From Pyrenophora tritici-repentis (taxonomy: Eukaryota > Ascomycota > Dothideomycetes > Pleosporales > Pleosporaceae), in the NCBI RefSeq assembly GCF_003171515.1, contig NC_089399.1, positions 1,984,001 to 2,048,000 of the forward strand: a stretch of DNA of 64,000 nt, written 5' to 3'. Positions 51,593-62,581 of this stretch are shown one piece after another (within the stretch, counting starts at the first letter, position 1; every line of letters begins with the position of its first letter). Position numbers and translations under genes: made by a program. Under the pieces are notes generated by a model that saw only the letters and a list, made by a program, of their open reading frames with translations, was not told where the DNA came from and made no database searches.

Positions 51593-52791
51593 ATCTCCTG
51601 TTGTTTCCGTGTATAAGAAATGAGTGACTAGTGTGACAAAAAGCGCAGCTTAAAGAAACGAAGGAAGAGATTTATGATGGGAGAGGTAACAAGGAAGGAA
51701 TTCGTCTGATCTAACAAGAAGAACATGTGGGGAGGGTATCCACGATAATATATTTTCTTGATAATGACGCTATGAAACTTGAAAGCGGCCCTATTCGTTT
51801 CAAGCGGTTATGACGGCTTTATCAAAAGTTGCGCCGAAATGCGATTTCGGCCCAAGGATCCCGTTTCATGGCAGTCGAACAGACAGCCAGCTTGGAGCCG
51901 TGGCACGAACGATATATTCCATCAACCCGGGAACGACATAGACAGCGCAATCTGTCCGAGGCACACTGCAAGACAACATGGTGTAGTTGAGGCGGACACG
52001 TCTGATGCATCAAAGCCGTTACACTTGTTGCCGTAATGGGGATAGATGTAGATGGCGAGCTCGTGTTGGGTGGGGCTTGCTTATACCTCGCGACACCACT
52101 CTCCTGGGAAGTTTTGCAGTACGAGTGTTGAGGGCAAATTAGATTGTAGTTGGTTGAAGTATCGCAGAATGTTCCTCGAATATGAATGTGATACACTGGT
52201 CTTGTTCCATGAGAGAAGGAAGTGAGGGGATGCCGGCTCCGAGGTGGCTAGCGCGCGGAGCTAGTCGGCCCGGTTTGGGCTCGGAGCCTTTTCTTCGCTT
52301 CGTCCGGCGCTTGTCAACGCCTCCACAACCTCGGACGTCATCCATTAACCATCAAGCAGAACCCATTGAGTTGTAACGAGCCGCAAGTACAGTGCATGAA
52401 CTCAAAGACGCCAGTATGCCAGGTCTATTCGAACAAGCATGAGCACGTATGAACAATAGTATCGTCCAGCAACACGATCAGCCGGTGACCGGAAAAGCGG
52501 AGCAGCAGATCGCGGAGAACCCCTTGAACGTGTCCCCAAACGATTGCAACGATTACAGCAAAGCTTCAAACCGGCGATCGCAGGTCCACTCACTTCCCTG
52601 CAAATGATTGGGTTCCCAAGATATCTGCCTCAGCGCCTAGAAGCAAAGACAAAACAAGGCCTGCTTACGTCCTCTTGGTTGTCCACCAAGATCTTGTAAC
52701 CGACCGTCCTCACTCATGTTCAAACACAGCTTCGAAAGGTACGGTTTTGCAGTGAGGCCGGCAAGCAGGGGCATGCAATGGTTCGTTAATG
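51593..52791. other. Upstream of GH131 gene, no further gene
   Basis: Likely promoter of the GH131 gene at 51600-51800. Other short frames here have no domain or coding character. Confidence 0.5.
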
Positions 52792-55700
52792 TATTATTAT
52801 TATTATTATTATTCCATTAGAGTCCTTTTTCAGTCAGAGACTATGTAGGACTTTGGCCGAAGGCCGTTCTATCTTGGTTTTTCTAATTTACATGGTTTTC
52901 TGGTATGGTTCGCTAATATGGTCTTTGGCTTTTCTACAAAAGATAGCTTGTATCTGTTTGTTGCCAGGTGCTAAAGAGCAGTTTGATAAGTAGAAAGAGA
53001 TGTAGCAGCGGGCTCTTGTGGCAAAGGAGAGGGTTGTGGTTTTAGTTTTATACAGTGTCTCTCTGTAGGTCTTCTGTTGGCTGTCCTAGGTACCATTTTC
53101 TTGTTCCTATTCTGGTGCTAGTGATAAAAGCTAGGGTTGCTTCTATACCTATACTAGTGTGGAGTAGTAGTGGTAGTGTGACTGGGCGATGTTTGATTGT
53201 TTGTAGGAGCGTTTTTCGATGGTCTTTGTATAGATGACAGTACAGTAGTAGGTGTTCTGGCGTTTGGATGTTTTGGCAGGTGCAGCGATTCGAGTCTCGT
53301 TTCTTAAATCTCTTTAGGTAGGAGTTGAAGTATCCGTGTCCTAGCTTAAGAGAGTAGAAGGCGCTAGAGGTTACTCTTTTCGTGTTCTGTGGCATTTGGA
53401 TGGTTTTGCTGATTTTAAGAGGGTATTTGGCTGAGTAGGTAGCTTTGTTTAGAGCGGTTGCTCTTGCTTTGTATTTCTCATACTCTTGGCGTTGTTCCGT
53501 TTGTTGTATCCTTTTGATTGTCGTGCCCAGGTAGGCAATGCTCTTTGTTGTTGATCTGGGGTCCTCTTTGGTTGCTTCTTTTGCTAGGTAGTCTGCTCTT
53601 TCGTTTCCAACTATATCTGTGTGTCCAGGTGCCCAGAGTAGGTGGATGTTTGCTTGTTTTCGTCGGATCGTATTTGCCGCTTTTAGACATCGGAGTTGCC
53701 AATGCTGTCCTGGGTTATCTGATAGGTTTTTAAGCCTGTAGATTGCTGCTTGGTTATCTGCGTAGACCTCAAATTCCTGGTCGGTTGTAGCGTTCTTTGC
53801 TGCGTATTCGAATGCTCGTGTGATCCCTTCTAGTTCGCCGTTGTAGACTAGCTGGTATTGTCCGATATTAACTGTTTCTGAGTAGATCTCTTGCTGAGTT
53901 GAGTTGTAGACTGCTATCCCAACTCCTATTCCTTTTCCTTCTTGTGTTTGCGAGGCGTCTGAGTATATTGTCGTGTAATTGTCTAGCCTTGTTTTAATGT
54001 AGGCTTGGTGCGCATTTGCCTCCTCTTCTTTGGATTTTTGAGAGACTGTTACGGTATAGTTTAGAGTATCCCATGGCCTAAACCGGTATGGGATAGTCTG
54101 CTCTGTGTCCCTTTTGTTGTTTTTAGGAATTGCGTTAGTAATAGTTTGTAGCTGTCTGTGCTGGTTTGGTTTCTTTGAGCGTTGGAGATTAGTTGATTGG
54201 ATCCGAGTTATTGCCTTTGCAATTGGATGGGTGTTGGCTAGCAGGTTTGCTCTGCTTGCGTAGTTCCGGATAGTTGAGTTAAGCCTAATTGCTGGTGGTA
54301 GTAGGCTCGCTTCGAGGCTTGTAGGGACTGTTGGTGCTGTTCTAAACACTCCTAGTGTTTTTCGACAAGCCAGGTTGTGTAGTGACTGTAGTTTCTTTGT
54401 AGCGTAGGGTTGGTTTTGCCAGTATATTTGTGCTCCGTAGTCTGACACGCTGGTTACACATGCTAAGTATAGTTGTCTAATAGCGTGTGTTGATAGGCCG
54501 AGTTCAATGTTCGCTAGTCTTCCTAGCCTGTAGAAAGCTTGTCTGGCTTGGCTTACACGTATAGACACATGTGATTTGAATGATAGTCGGTTGTCTAGAT
54601 AGATACCTAGCCACTTGACAGTGTCTTTGTGTTCTATCCGGTCGTTGTTTGGGAGTATGAGGGCTCTTTCTATCCTCTCCTTCTTAGCGGTGAAGTGGAT
54701 TAGCTCTGTTTTGGATGTGTCGAAGATAATGTCTAGCTGCTCTCCCTTGGCAAAGAGTGTAGCTATCTCTTTTTGCAGTGCTCTTATGTTTTTCTTTAGA
54801 GAGGTTGATGAGGTAGTAAGAGATAGGTCGTCGATATACGATAGTTGAAAGCTTTGTAAGGCTGGGAATAGGTCTCGGATATAGATAAGGAAGAAGATTG
54901 GTGATACTGGGCTGCCTTGTGGGATGCCTGCTCTAATCTTGCTAAATTCTTCAATCTTATTATCGAATGCTAGTCTTAGGGTCCTGTTGGAGAGAAAGGA
55001 TTTCGCCCAGCAAATTAAGCTAATTGGGAGTCCAAGTTTCTTAAGTCGGTCTAGAAATCGGTTGTGTATGACGTGGTCAAAAGCTCCTTTGACGTCCACG
55101 AACACTGTGGAAGTAATTTGGCCTTGCTGTTTTTTGTGTTGAATCTGGTCTACTAGGAGGAGAGCGGCGTCTATTGCAGATTTCTTGTTTCTACCTCCAA
55201 TTTGTGAGGGGTGTAGGAGGTTTGTGGTTTCTGCTAGACTAGCTAGTCTTTTGGCGATAATTCTCTCTAGTACCTTCCCTAGGCTGTTTAAGAGAGTAAT
55301 TACTCTATAAGCTTTCGGGAGAGAGTAGTCTAGTTTAGATGGTTTTTTGAGAATTGCTCCTGTAGCTGCTTTCCAGCACCGAGGGTGGTATCCGTAATTG
55401 AACAAGATTGAGTAGGCGATGAAGAGGATCTCTGGGTTGAACTTAAACGTAGCGGTTATAATATCTTGAGTAATGGCGTCAGGCCCTGGTGTACTACTTT
55501 TAACTTTACTAGAACAGGCTTGTTCTAGTTCAGAAATTGATAGTTGCGGCCAGTCCCAAATGCTCTCTTGATAGTTTAGAAAGCTTGGTAGTTCTGCTGT
55601 TGGAGGAGGAGGGAACAGTGCTTTTCTAAAGGCCTTGCACTTTCCTTTGAATGTTTTCTCTAGTATCTCTCCATGGATAGGTGGAATCTTTTCGACCTTT

Positions 55701-56020
55701 TGATCCTTTGTGTATGCCATAGCTTTGTAGATAGACTGTGGGGTTTCTTGTTCTAGAAAGCTATTCCAATGTCTCTTCTTGGCATCCTTGATTGCTCTTG
55801 CGTAGGTGTTCCGCGCTATTAAGAAGTCTTTCTTGAATAGATATGCCTCTTGGATGGACAACTGTTGCAATTGTTGTGTGTAGACTCTTTGGCAGTGAGT
55901 AAGCTCTCTTCTTAGCTTAGTAAGCTCCTGGTTCCACCAGGGTTTTGGTTTAGGACCTAGTTTGACTTTTGGGATTGCTTTGTCAGCTGCTAGTTGGATA
56001 ACTTGCGTAATTGCACGTGT
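52792..56020 (-). mobile_element. LINE-B, 5'-truncated non-LTR retrotransposon
   Basis: The 3' end carries an eight-unit TTA (TAA on the sense strand) tail at 52792-52815, followed by a 3' UTR and a long ORF2 fragment. The family is a relative of LINE-A: same 3' end (CCATTAGAGTCCT) and protein layout, but substantially diverged in sequence. Similarity to LINE-A ends around 56020, where the endonuclease should be. The 5' side then meets unrelated TTCTGCGT-rich sequence and an LTR. Confidence 0.9.
53048..56020 (-). pseudogene. LINE-B ORF2: RT, RNase H and CCHC, lacking endonuclease
   Basis: The frame is open for about 990 codons. It starts in the linker after the endonuclease (GPKPKPWWNQELTKLRREL). 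RT motifs include STPGPDAITQD, PKAYRVITLL, VFVDVKGAFDH, GIPQGSPVSPIFFLIY and the catalytic LSYIDDLSL. RNase H has IYSDAS, YNGELEGI, VYADNQAAI and WAPGHTDIVGNERAD. A CTCQNIQTPEHLLLYC zinc motif closes the protein. No stop occurs inside, which is striking for a truncated copy. Without endonuclease or promoter it cannot move by itself. Confidence 0.92.
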
Positions 56021-56058
56021 TCTGCGTATTCTGCGTGTTCTTCTTGATCTTGACTGTA

Positions 56059-56246
56059 TGTGAACGGTCTGTAGGGACTGTATTCCAGCTACCTAGTCCA
56101 GATGCTATTTACAGTCAAGATGAAGAAAGAAGGTAAGACGCAAGCGGCGAGCCTGCTTTGTTTGGGTTGGCGCACGGCCCTCACGTTGCCGGGGAAGCGA
56201 CTAGGCTAGCAGCCTAGTCATGTGACTCGAGGCTCAGCCCGTTACA
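56059..56246 (+). repeat. LTR Y, second copy
   Basis: 188 bp, TGTGAACGGTCTGTAGG to CAGCCCGTTACA, close to the solo LTR at 41474 but 21 bp shorter. It directly touches the truncated end of a gag gene on the opposite strand, with no duplication (CTGTA left, CATTT right). Confidence 0.85.
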
Positions 56247-57397
56247 CATTTAAACTGTACTAGTTCATTTGTAGCTTCATTTGGTGTCCACCACTCTGGC
56301 GCTAGGTCTGGATTGACATAGTAGCATGCTCTGAGTTCATGATATTGATAACACGCTGGGCATTTCTGCCCGGAGGTAGTCCCTTCACTTTGCGCTGAGG
56401 ACCGCTTCTGTGCTGGCTTTCTCATGGCTTGTGAGGTTTGTGGTTGTTTACGAGGACGTCCCCGATACTTTGTTTGCGAGGTATTCCCCGGATTCAAGTT
56501 GGTAGATGGCGCGGTGACCCCACTGCTCGGCGTCCCGCGCAGTGGCTGGTAGGATGCACCTCCAGCGAGAGTTGTATCATCATGTGTGCTTTCATCGTAA
56601 GCTGCCATAGCTGCTTTGTGCTTCCCTGATCTAAAAAGGGGATGGTGCATCATCATGTGCTCTCGGAACCGATTCATCATCTCCTTTCGGCTCATCCCAG
56701 CTGCCCATCGTCCGTTCTCTTGGAAGTTTACGGCCCAGATAGGTGCTGTTTTCTGGACGGCCACCAGAAAGTCCTTTGACATCGCATCAAGTTGTGACAC
56801 TTCTGGTACGCTGTATACTTCAGCTTCCGTGGCGGCTTGGTCATATTCCGCCAGCCACGTGTCCCATTGATTTGGGGTCCTCATTGGTTTGAGGGATGCT
56901 AGGTATCTTTCTCTAGTTCGCTCCTTCTCGGTGCGATCGCTCACTCCAACTGTAAGCTTCAAGTTTATAATCCACTCGCGAAGTGTCTTGTCTGGGAGAC
57001 AGCATGTGCGTAGTAGGTGCGGTGACACGCTTGATTGAATCAGGGTCATGATGTGCTGGAAGCTTGACTGCTCCTTTTCGTATTGGTGTCGGTCGCTTTT
57101 GTACTGCTCCATCGACATGCGATAGTACTCGAGGTCTTCTTTAAACGCTTTCTGTCCGCTGTTCGATAGTTCGCTAAGTCTTCCTGGCTCTTCGATGCCA
57201 GAAGCTGCTTGGTAGTCAGCAAGGATTGGGATTCTAAGGTCGGTAGGCCTCCGGAGGGGCTGAGTAGTAGTCTTTGGGTCAATCTTATCCCAAATATTGT
57301 GTGCTATGCAACGCGCTTGCAGTTGTAGCATCCAACCGGTGTAGTCTGACTGGTCGCGTAAAGTCACGGTCGCGTCGCGGGTGGTAAATGTCGTCAT
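56234..57397 (-). CDS. Copia-type Gag, 387 aa, C-terminally truncated
   Basis: Gag forms the particle that packages retroelement RNA. The frame begins MTTFTTRDATVTLRDQSDY. It has the Copia gag opening (LRDQSDYTGWMLQLQARC, followed by WDKIDP), a helical middle and a basic, low-complexity linker (KYRGRPRKQPQT). One zinc knuckle, CPACYQYHELRAC, is spaced C-x2-C-x3-H-x4-C. Its last four codons and stop come from the adjoining LTR. No lesion is seen in the frame, so a stable Gag could still be made if transcribed from the LTR at 57686. It belongs to a family different from Copia-1. Confidence 0.82.
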   Translation of the reverse strand: MTTFTTRDATVTLRDQSDYTGWMLQLQARCIAHNIWDKIDPKTTTQPLRRPTDLRIPILADYQAASGIEEPGRLSELSNSGQKAFKEDLEYYRMSMEQYKSDRHQYEKEQSSFQHIMTLIQSSVSPHLLRTCCLPDKTLREWIINLKLTVGVSDRTEKERTRERYLASLKPMRTPNQWDTWLAEYDQAATEAEVYSVPEVSQLDAMSKDFLVAVQKTAPIWAVNFQENGRWAAGMSRKEMMNRFREHMMMHHPLFRSGKHKAAMAAYDESTHDDTTLAGGASYQPLRGTPSSGVTAPSTNLNPGNTSQTKYRGRPRKQPQTSQAMRKPAQKRSSAQSEGTTSGQKCPACYQYHELRACYYVNPDLAPEWWTPNEATNELVQFKCVTG

Positions 57398-57686
57398 TTT
57401 GGTAGGTAGGTAAAGATAGTGAGACTCTTAATTGTCAGATATTCACTCTCATCTGGAATACTGATGAAATAGGTAATAATGGTGATGATATTGATTGTTG
57501 ATTGTTTGTTGGTTCTGTCTACGGTTGTGGGCACACCTGGGGGGTGCCAAGCCTTCCTGTGATCCGATTGGCTCTCTCAGATGCCGGGTCGCGCTAGTCT
57601 AACCCAGCGTCTGTACGCTCTCATCTTCAACAGTGCTATTATCTGACAACTAGGTAGCTGGAATACAGTCCCTACAGACCGTTCAC
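56247..57686 (-). mobile_element. Gag-only Copia remnant with its own 5' LTR
   Basis: On the minus strand, an LTR start (TGTGAACGGTCTGTAGGGAC) at 57686 resembles LTR Y for about 70 bp and then diverges. A leader and a gag gene follow. Protease, integrase and RT are all absent. The gag runs straight into the oppositely oriented LTR, so the piece is bracketed by inverted LTR ends of 38 identical bases. Confidence 0.7.
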
Positions 57687-58030
57687 AGCTACCACAGCTC
57701 CTATGGCAAGATCAAAGACGATACGAGCAACTGCCGTATAGACTCCGTTCCCAGAGAGATACGAGACACGGAATTGACCCTGATCATTTCCTATCCCGGC
57801 GACGGGCGAGGCGTATGTGCCAGATCCACTAACAGCATAGACCTGACCCTGGGCAAACGTTACGAAGGATTTGAGGATGAAGTCCGTAGCATGACTCAAG
57901 TGAAGGATCCATTGAATAGAAAACGATCCGCTAGAGACAGCTCTACCTTCGAGCTCAGACACGCCACTGTCAGGCAAAGACAGGGATCTAGTATTGTTAG
58001 AATTGCAAAGTTGGGACACATGGCTGGTGT
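57687..58030 (-). pseudogene. Fragment of an unknown host gene cut by LTR Y
   Basis: A frame of about 110 codons (LCNSNNTRSLSLPDSGVSELEG ... FVTFAQGQVYAVSGSGTYASP ... YTAVARIVFDLAIGAVV) runs into the LTR end at 57686 and terminates inside it. The composition is that of a beta-rich soluble domain, and no family is recognised. A good ATG with upstream TATA-like AT-rich sequence lies near 58022, but in another frame, so an intron or frameshift is likely. Confidence 0.4.
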
Positions 58031-58462
58031 TATGTTACCTCTTGTCAGATTGTGATGGGTTATCAAAGACGGGGATAATAGTATAATAATATGATGGGGA
58101 TCGATTGTATTGTTCTGGTCTGATGTCGTGTTGTTCTGTTGTCCAACGCTGTTCGATCAGTTGGGTCGCGGTGGATTGTGCGTGCTGACTAATTTAACTG
58201 ATCCACAGAATCCACCGCTCCGAACACCCGGATTTTGTCCATCACCCAAAATATGCCCATATTCTGACAGATCTAGAACAGCCGTATAGAGACACCTACG
58301 CTGCCACATTAGCCGCTCGAACGTTCCGAGCACTTATCGCAATAGCTAATTAGTTTAGACTAGAGCTGCTCTAGTACGACGTACTAAATATATTTCTTAA
58401 TACTACACTTAATTAAAAGCTTTATGCTAAGACACTAGACGGTTTTAAGAAAGATAGAGAGC
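58031..58462. other. AT-rich spacer before LINE-A2
   Basis: No gene seen. 58330-58460 is AT-rich, as often found at LINE target sites. 58060-58200 may be the promoter of the fragment to its left. Confidence 0.5.
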
Positions 58463-58716
58463 TATTATTATTATATTATTATATTTCCATTAGAGTCCTG
58501 TATCAGTCGGTGACTATGTAGGACTTTGGCTAAGCCGTTCTATGTATGATGGTCGTTGTGGAGTTTCTATGGGTCTTGTACAATTTGGGTGGTGTTTTGC
58601 GTACTCCAATTTCAGAGCTAGTCTTCCATTGGCGCGGGTGCTAAAGAGCAGTGTGGTGAATAGAAAGAGATGTAGCAGCGGGCTCTTTTAGATAAGGAAA
58701 TATTGTTTTTGTAGTT

Positions 58717-61700
58717 TTATACAGTGTCTGTCTGTTCGGTGGTTTGCCCAAGGTGCCATTTTCTCGTGCCAATCCTAGTACTTGCAATAAAGGCTAGAGT
58801 AGCTTTGATGCCTGTCTTTGTTTGGAGGAGGAGTGGGAGGGTGATGGGTCTGTGTGGTATTGCTTCTTTGAGTGTATTTCGATGTGTTTTGTACTGTTTG
58901 CAATCTAGAAGTAGATGCTGTGGTGTTTGTGGTTTGTAGCATATACATAGATTGCAGTCTCTCTTGTTGAATCTCTTAAGGTAGGAGTTGAAGTATCCAT
59001 GTCCTAGCTTGAGTGAGTAGAACGCGCTCGAGATTTCTCTTGGTGTTCCCTTCGGGACTTTGATTGTTGTATGTGTGTTGAGCTTGAAGATCCTTGAGTA
59101 GGAGCTTCTGTTTTTGGTGGGCCTGTCGGTATACCTCTTGTACTCCATCAGTTGTTCTGTTTTTTGTATTTTGTTGATTTCTGTGCCTAAGTAGGCTAGG
59201 CTCGCTGTGGTCGATGTTGTTGGTCTCTCTTTAGCTGCTTCCTTTGCTAGCGTGTCGGCTTTTTCGTTGCCCTTGACGTCGTTATGTCCTGGGGCCCACT
59301 GCAGGTGGATCGATGCTTTCTTTGTCGTTATTCTCTTTGCAGCTCTGATGCATCTTAGTAGCCACTGTTGTCCCGGGTTGTCCGATAGGTTGTTAAGCCT
59401 ATGGATTGCTGCTTGGTTGTCTGCGTATACGTAGATCTCTTGGCCTTCTTGTGCCACTGTAGCCGCGTGTTCAAATGCCTGTGCTATCCCTCTAGTTCAC
59501 CGTTGTAGACTAGTTGGGAGCATCCAATGTTTGTCTTTTGAGAAAAGGTTTCTTCGTGGGTGGAGCTGTACGCTACTACACCTACGCCGATCCCTATTCC
59601 CTTGTCGTGTTGTGAGGCATCTGAGTAGATTGCGGTGAAGTTATCTCCGCTCCTTGATAGGATATAATCCGTGTGTGCAATTGCCTCTTCCTCTTTGCTC
59701 TTTTTTGATACAGTAACCTTGTAGTTAAGACTTTCCCATGGTCTGAACCTATATGGGATTATCTTTTCTACGCTATTGTTGTCTCTCTCTGGGATTGACT
59801 TAACAATAGTGTATAGTTGTCTATGCTGGTTTGGCTTTTTGTAGCTAGCTTTGTCTGTATTTGTGATCCTTGTAATTGCTTTCTGGATTGGGTGGTTGCT
59901 GGATAGCTGGTGTGCTCTAGACGCATACTTTCGGTTGTTGGTGTTGAGTCTAATTGCAGGTGACGTAAGTCCGGATTCAATGCTTGTTGGTAGGGATGGT
60001 GACGTTCTAAACACTCCAATTATCTTTCTACACGCCAGGTTGTGCAGTGATTGTAGGAGGCTAGTGGCGTAGCTTTGGTTCTTCCAGTATATTTGTGATC
60101 CGTAGTCTGCAACGCTTGTGACGCATGCTAGGTATAGTTGTCGTACTGCTTTTGGGGAGAGTCCTCTTTCGATGTTGGCTAGTCTCCCTAGTCTATAGAA
60201 TGCTTTCCTTGCTTGGCTTACGCGTGTAGCAATATGTTCCTTGAAGGACAGTCTATTGTCTATGTGGATACCTAGCCATTTGATTGTGTCTTTCGGTTCT
60301 ACAATGGTGTTGTCTGGAAGCTGTAGGCTTCTCTCTTTTCTCTCTTTCTTGGCGGTAAAGTGGATGAGCTCTGTCTTAGCTATATCGAACATAATCGCTA
60401 AGTTTTTCCCTCGGTGAGATAGTAGGCGGACTTGCTGTTCTAGTATTTTGACATTTTTCTTTAGCGATGTTGAGGATGTCGATAGAGATAGGTCGTCAAT
60501 ATAGGATAGGTTGAAGCTTTGTAGTCCTGGGAAGAGGTCTCTGGTGTAGATAAGAAAGAAGATTGGAGACACTGGGCTGCCTTGAGGTATCCCAGCTATT
60601 ATCTCGGAGAATTCTTGTGTCTTATTGTCGAAGGAGAGTCTTAGCGATCTGTTTGAGAAGAAGGATTTTGTCCAAGCGATAAGACTAATTGGAAGGCCTA
60701 GCTTCTTAAGCGTTCGCAGGAATTGATTGTGTGAGACGTGGTCAAATGCTCCCTTTACGTCTAGGAAGATAGTTGATGTTATTTGGCCTTTCTGTTTCTG
60801 GTGCTGAATTTGGTCGATGAGTAGCATAGCTGCATCTATTGCAGATTTCTTGAGTCTACCCCAATTTGGGTTGGGTGTAGTAGCTCTGTGATTTCTGCTA
60901 GATTGCTCAGCCTACTTGCGGTGATCCTCTCGTTAATCTTTCCTAAACAGCTTAATAGAGTGATAACTCTGTAGGCTTTTGGGATTGAATAGTCTGGTTT
61001 TGATGCCTTTTTAAGAACAGCTCCTGTAGCTTGTTTCCAGCATTTTGGGTGGTATCCGTAGTCGAATAGGAGTGAGAAAGCTTTAAACATTGTTTGCGGT
61101 TGAGCTTTGTACGCAGCTGTGATTATGTCTTGTGTTATTGCATCTGGTCCTGGGGTGCTACTTTTGACTTGACTTGAGCATGCTCGTTCTAGTTCAGTCG
61201 TGGATAGTGCTGGCCAATCCCATCTCTTTTCCTGGTAGTTGGTGAATGTGGGCGCTTCGGTTATGGGCGGTGGTGGGAATAGCGTGTTGCGGAACGCTTG
61301 GCATTTCTTGTCGAATGATGTTTCTCCTTGTATAGGTGGAATTCTTTCGACTTTGTTATCCTTTGTATATGCCATGGCTTTGTAGATTGACTGCGGGTCT
61401 TCCTTCTCTAGGAATTCATTCCAGTGTTTCCTTTTAGCGTCTTTGATTGCCTTGTTGTAGGTGTTTCGTGCACGTAGGAAGTCTCTTTTCTCTAGGTAGG
61501 CGTCGTGTATCGCAGTAGTTTCGAGCTTTTCTTTAAAAATCCTTCTATAGTGGGAAGTGTCTTGTCGTAGCTTTGTCAGCTCTTTGTTCCACCAAGCTTT
61601 TGGTTTTGGACCAAGTCTAGTGATAGGGATAGCTTTGTTTGCTGCAGTTTGGATTGCTTGAGTTATTGCTTTACCAATCTCTTCTAGCTGTTGCTCTAGC

Positions 61701-62581
61701 TCTGTATTGTTGCCGAGGAGGAGGTCCATTAAGTCTGCCTTTCTTGGATCACTGATCTGGTCCATATCTTGCAAGGTTTGACTGTTTTGGATTGCCGTTT
61801 CTAGTTCTTTGTTGAAGGTGTCCCAGTTAGCCTTTGCAGTATTAAATCTGGGTTGGTTTGTCGGGTTTTCTACAAGGTCTGCGTTTGTTTGGATGGAGAA
61901 TAGGAGGCCGTAGTGATCTGATCCAGTTTCAGGTATAGTCTGCCAGTCCGTAGCTTTGCTAGCCAAGTCTGGAGTGACAAGTGAGAGGTCTAGGACTGTT
62001 TCTCTAGATAGGTGTGGTCTGAAGAATGTGCCTACTCCTGGTGTGTTTAGGAGCTCTAGATCTTGTTCTTCAATCCAGTCAATAAATGGCTGTGCTCCTT
62101 GGCTCGTCGTTGGGCATAGCGGGTCCCACAATGGATGGTGCTCGTTGCTATCTAGTACTAAAATAGAACTTGGCGGAAGCTTAGTGTTAAGTATAGCTCT
62201 GGGCAGTGTTTTTTCCCCTTCGGCGTTTGTTTGGTTGTATACGTTAAATAGGTTAAATTGGAAATTAGAACCTTTTATTGTAATAGCCATTGCGTCTGGG
62301 TCTATTTTGAAGTCGTTTTGGGTGAATGTCTCTGCTTCTAGTGTTCTAGATATATAAAATAGAACCCTAGGGCGGACGGGTAGGTTTGTTACTGGTAAGA
62401 TCTGGATAAACGCAGTGTGATTTATGGATCTTGCTGTTGCGTAGTTGTCGTTGGTAGTTAGCCATGGCTCTTGAATTGCAATTATATCAGCTTTAAGTTC
62501 AACTGCAAGTTGCAGTGTAGACTCAGTCGCTGTAATGCTCTTGTTGAGATTGACTTGGAGGATCCTAATGTTGTTCAACAT
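58717..62581 (-). pseudogene. LINE-A2 ORF2: endonuclease, RT, RNase H, CCHC; two one-base breaks
   Basis: Starts at the ATG within TAATG (62579-62583), MLNNIRILQVNLNKS. The order is APE-type endonuclease (AIQEPWL, LDSNEHHPLWDP, ETGSDHYGLL), a linker (GPKPKAWWNKELTKL), RT (STPGPDAITQD, IFLDVKGAFDHVSH, GIPQGSPVSPIFFLIY, LSYIDDLSLSTS), RNase H (IYSDASQHDKG, VYADNQAAIHR, WAPGHNDVKGNEKAD) and a zinc motif CICYKPQTPQHLLLDC. Total length is about 1,288 codons. Frame breaks lie near 60865, where a C run is four instead of the five in copy 1, and near 59490, where one T is missing relative to LINE-B. With both repaired by comparison, no other stop is visible, so this may be an active element with base-call errors. 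Confidence 0.9.

Noticed and set aside
56059..57686. A DNA transposon with 38-bp terminal inverted repeats carrying a captured gag
   Set aside because: The left end is a complete LTR Y like the solo LTR at 41474, and no flanking duplication surrounds the whole unit. Two oppositely oriented LTRs explain the inverted ends more simply. Kept only as a finding.
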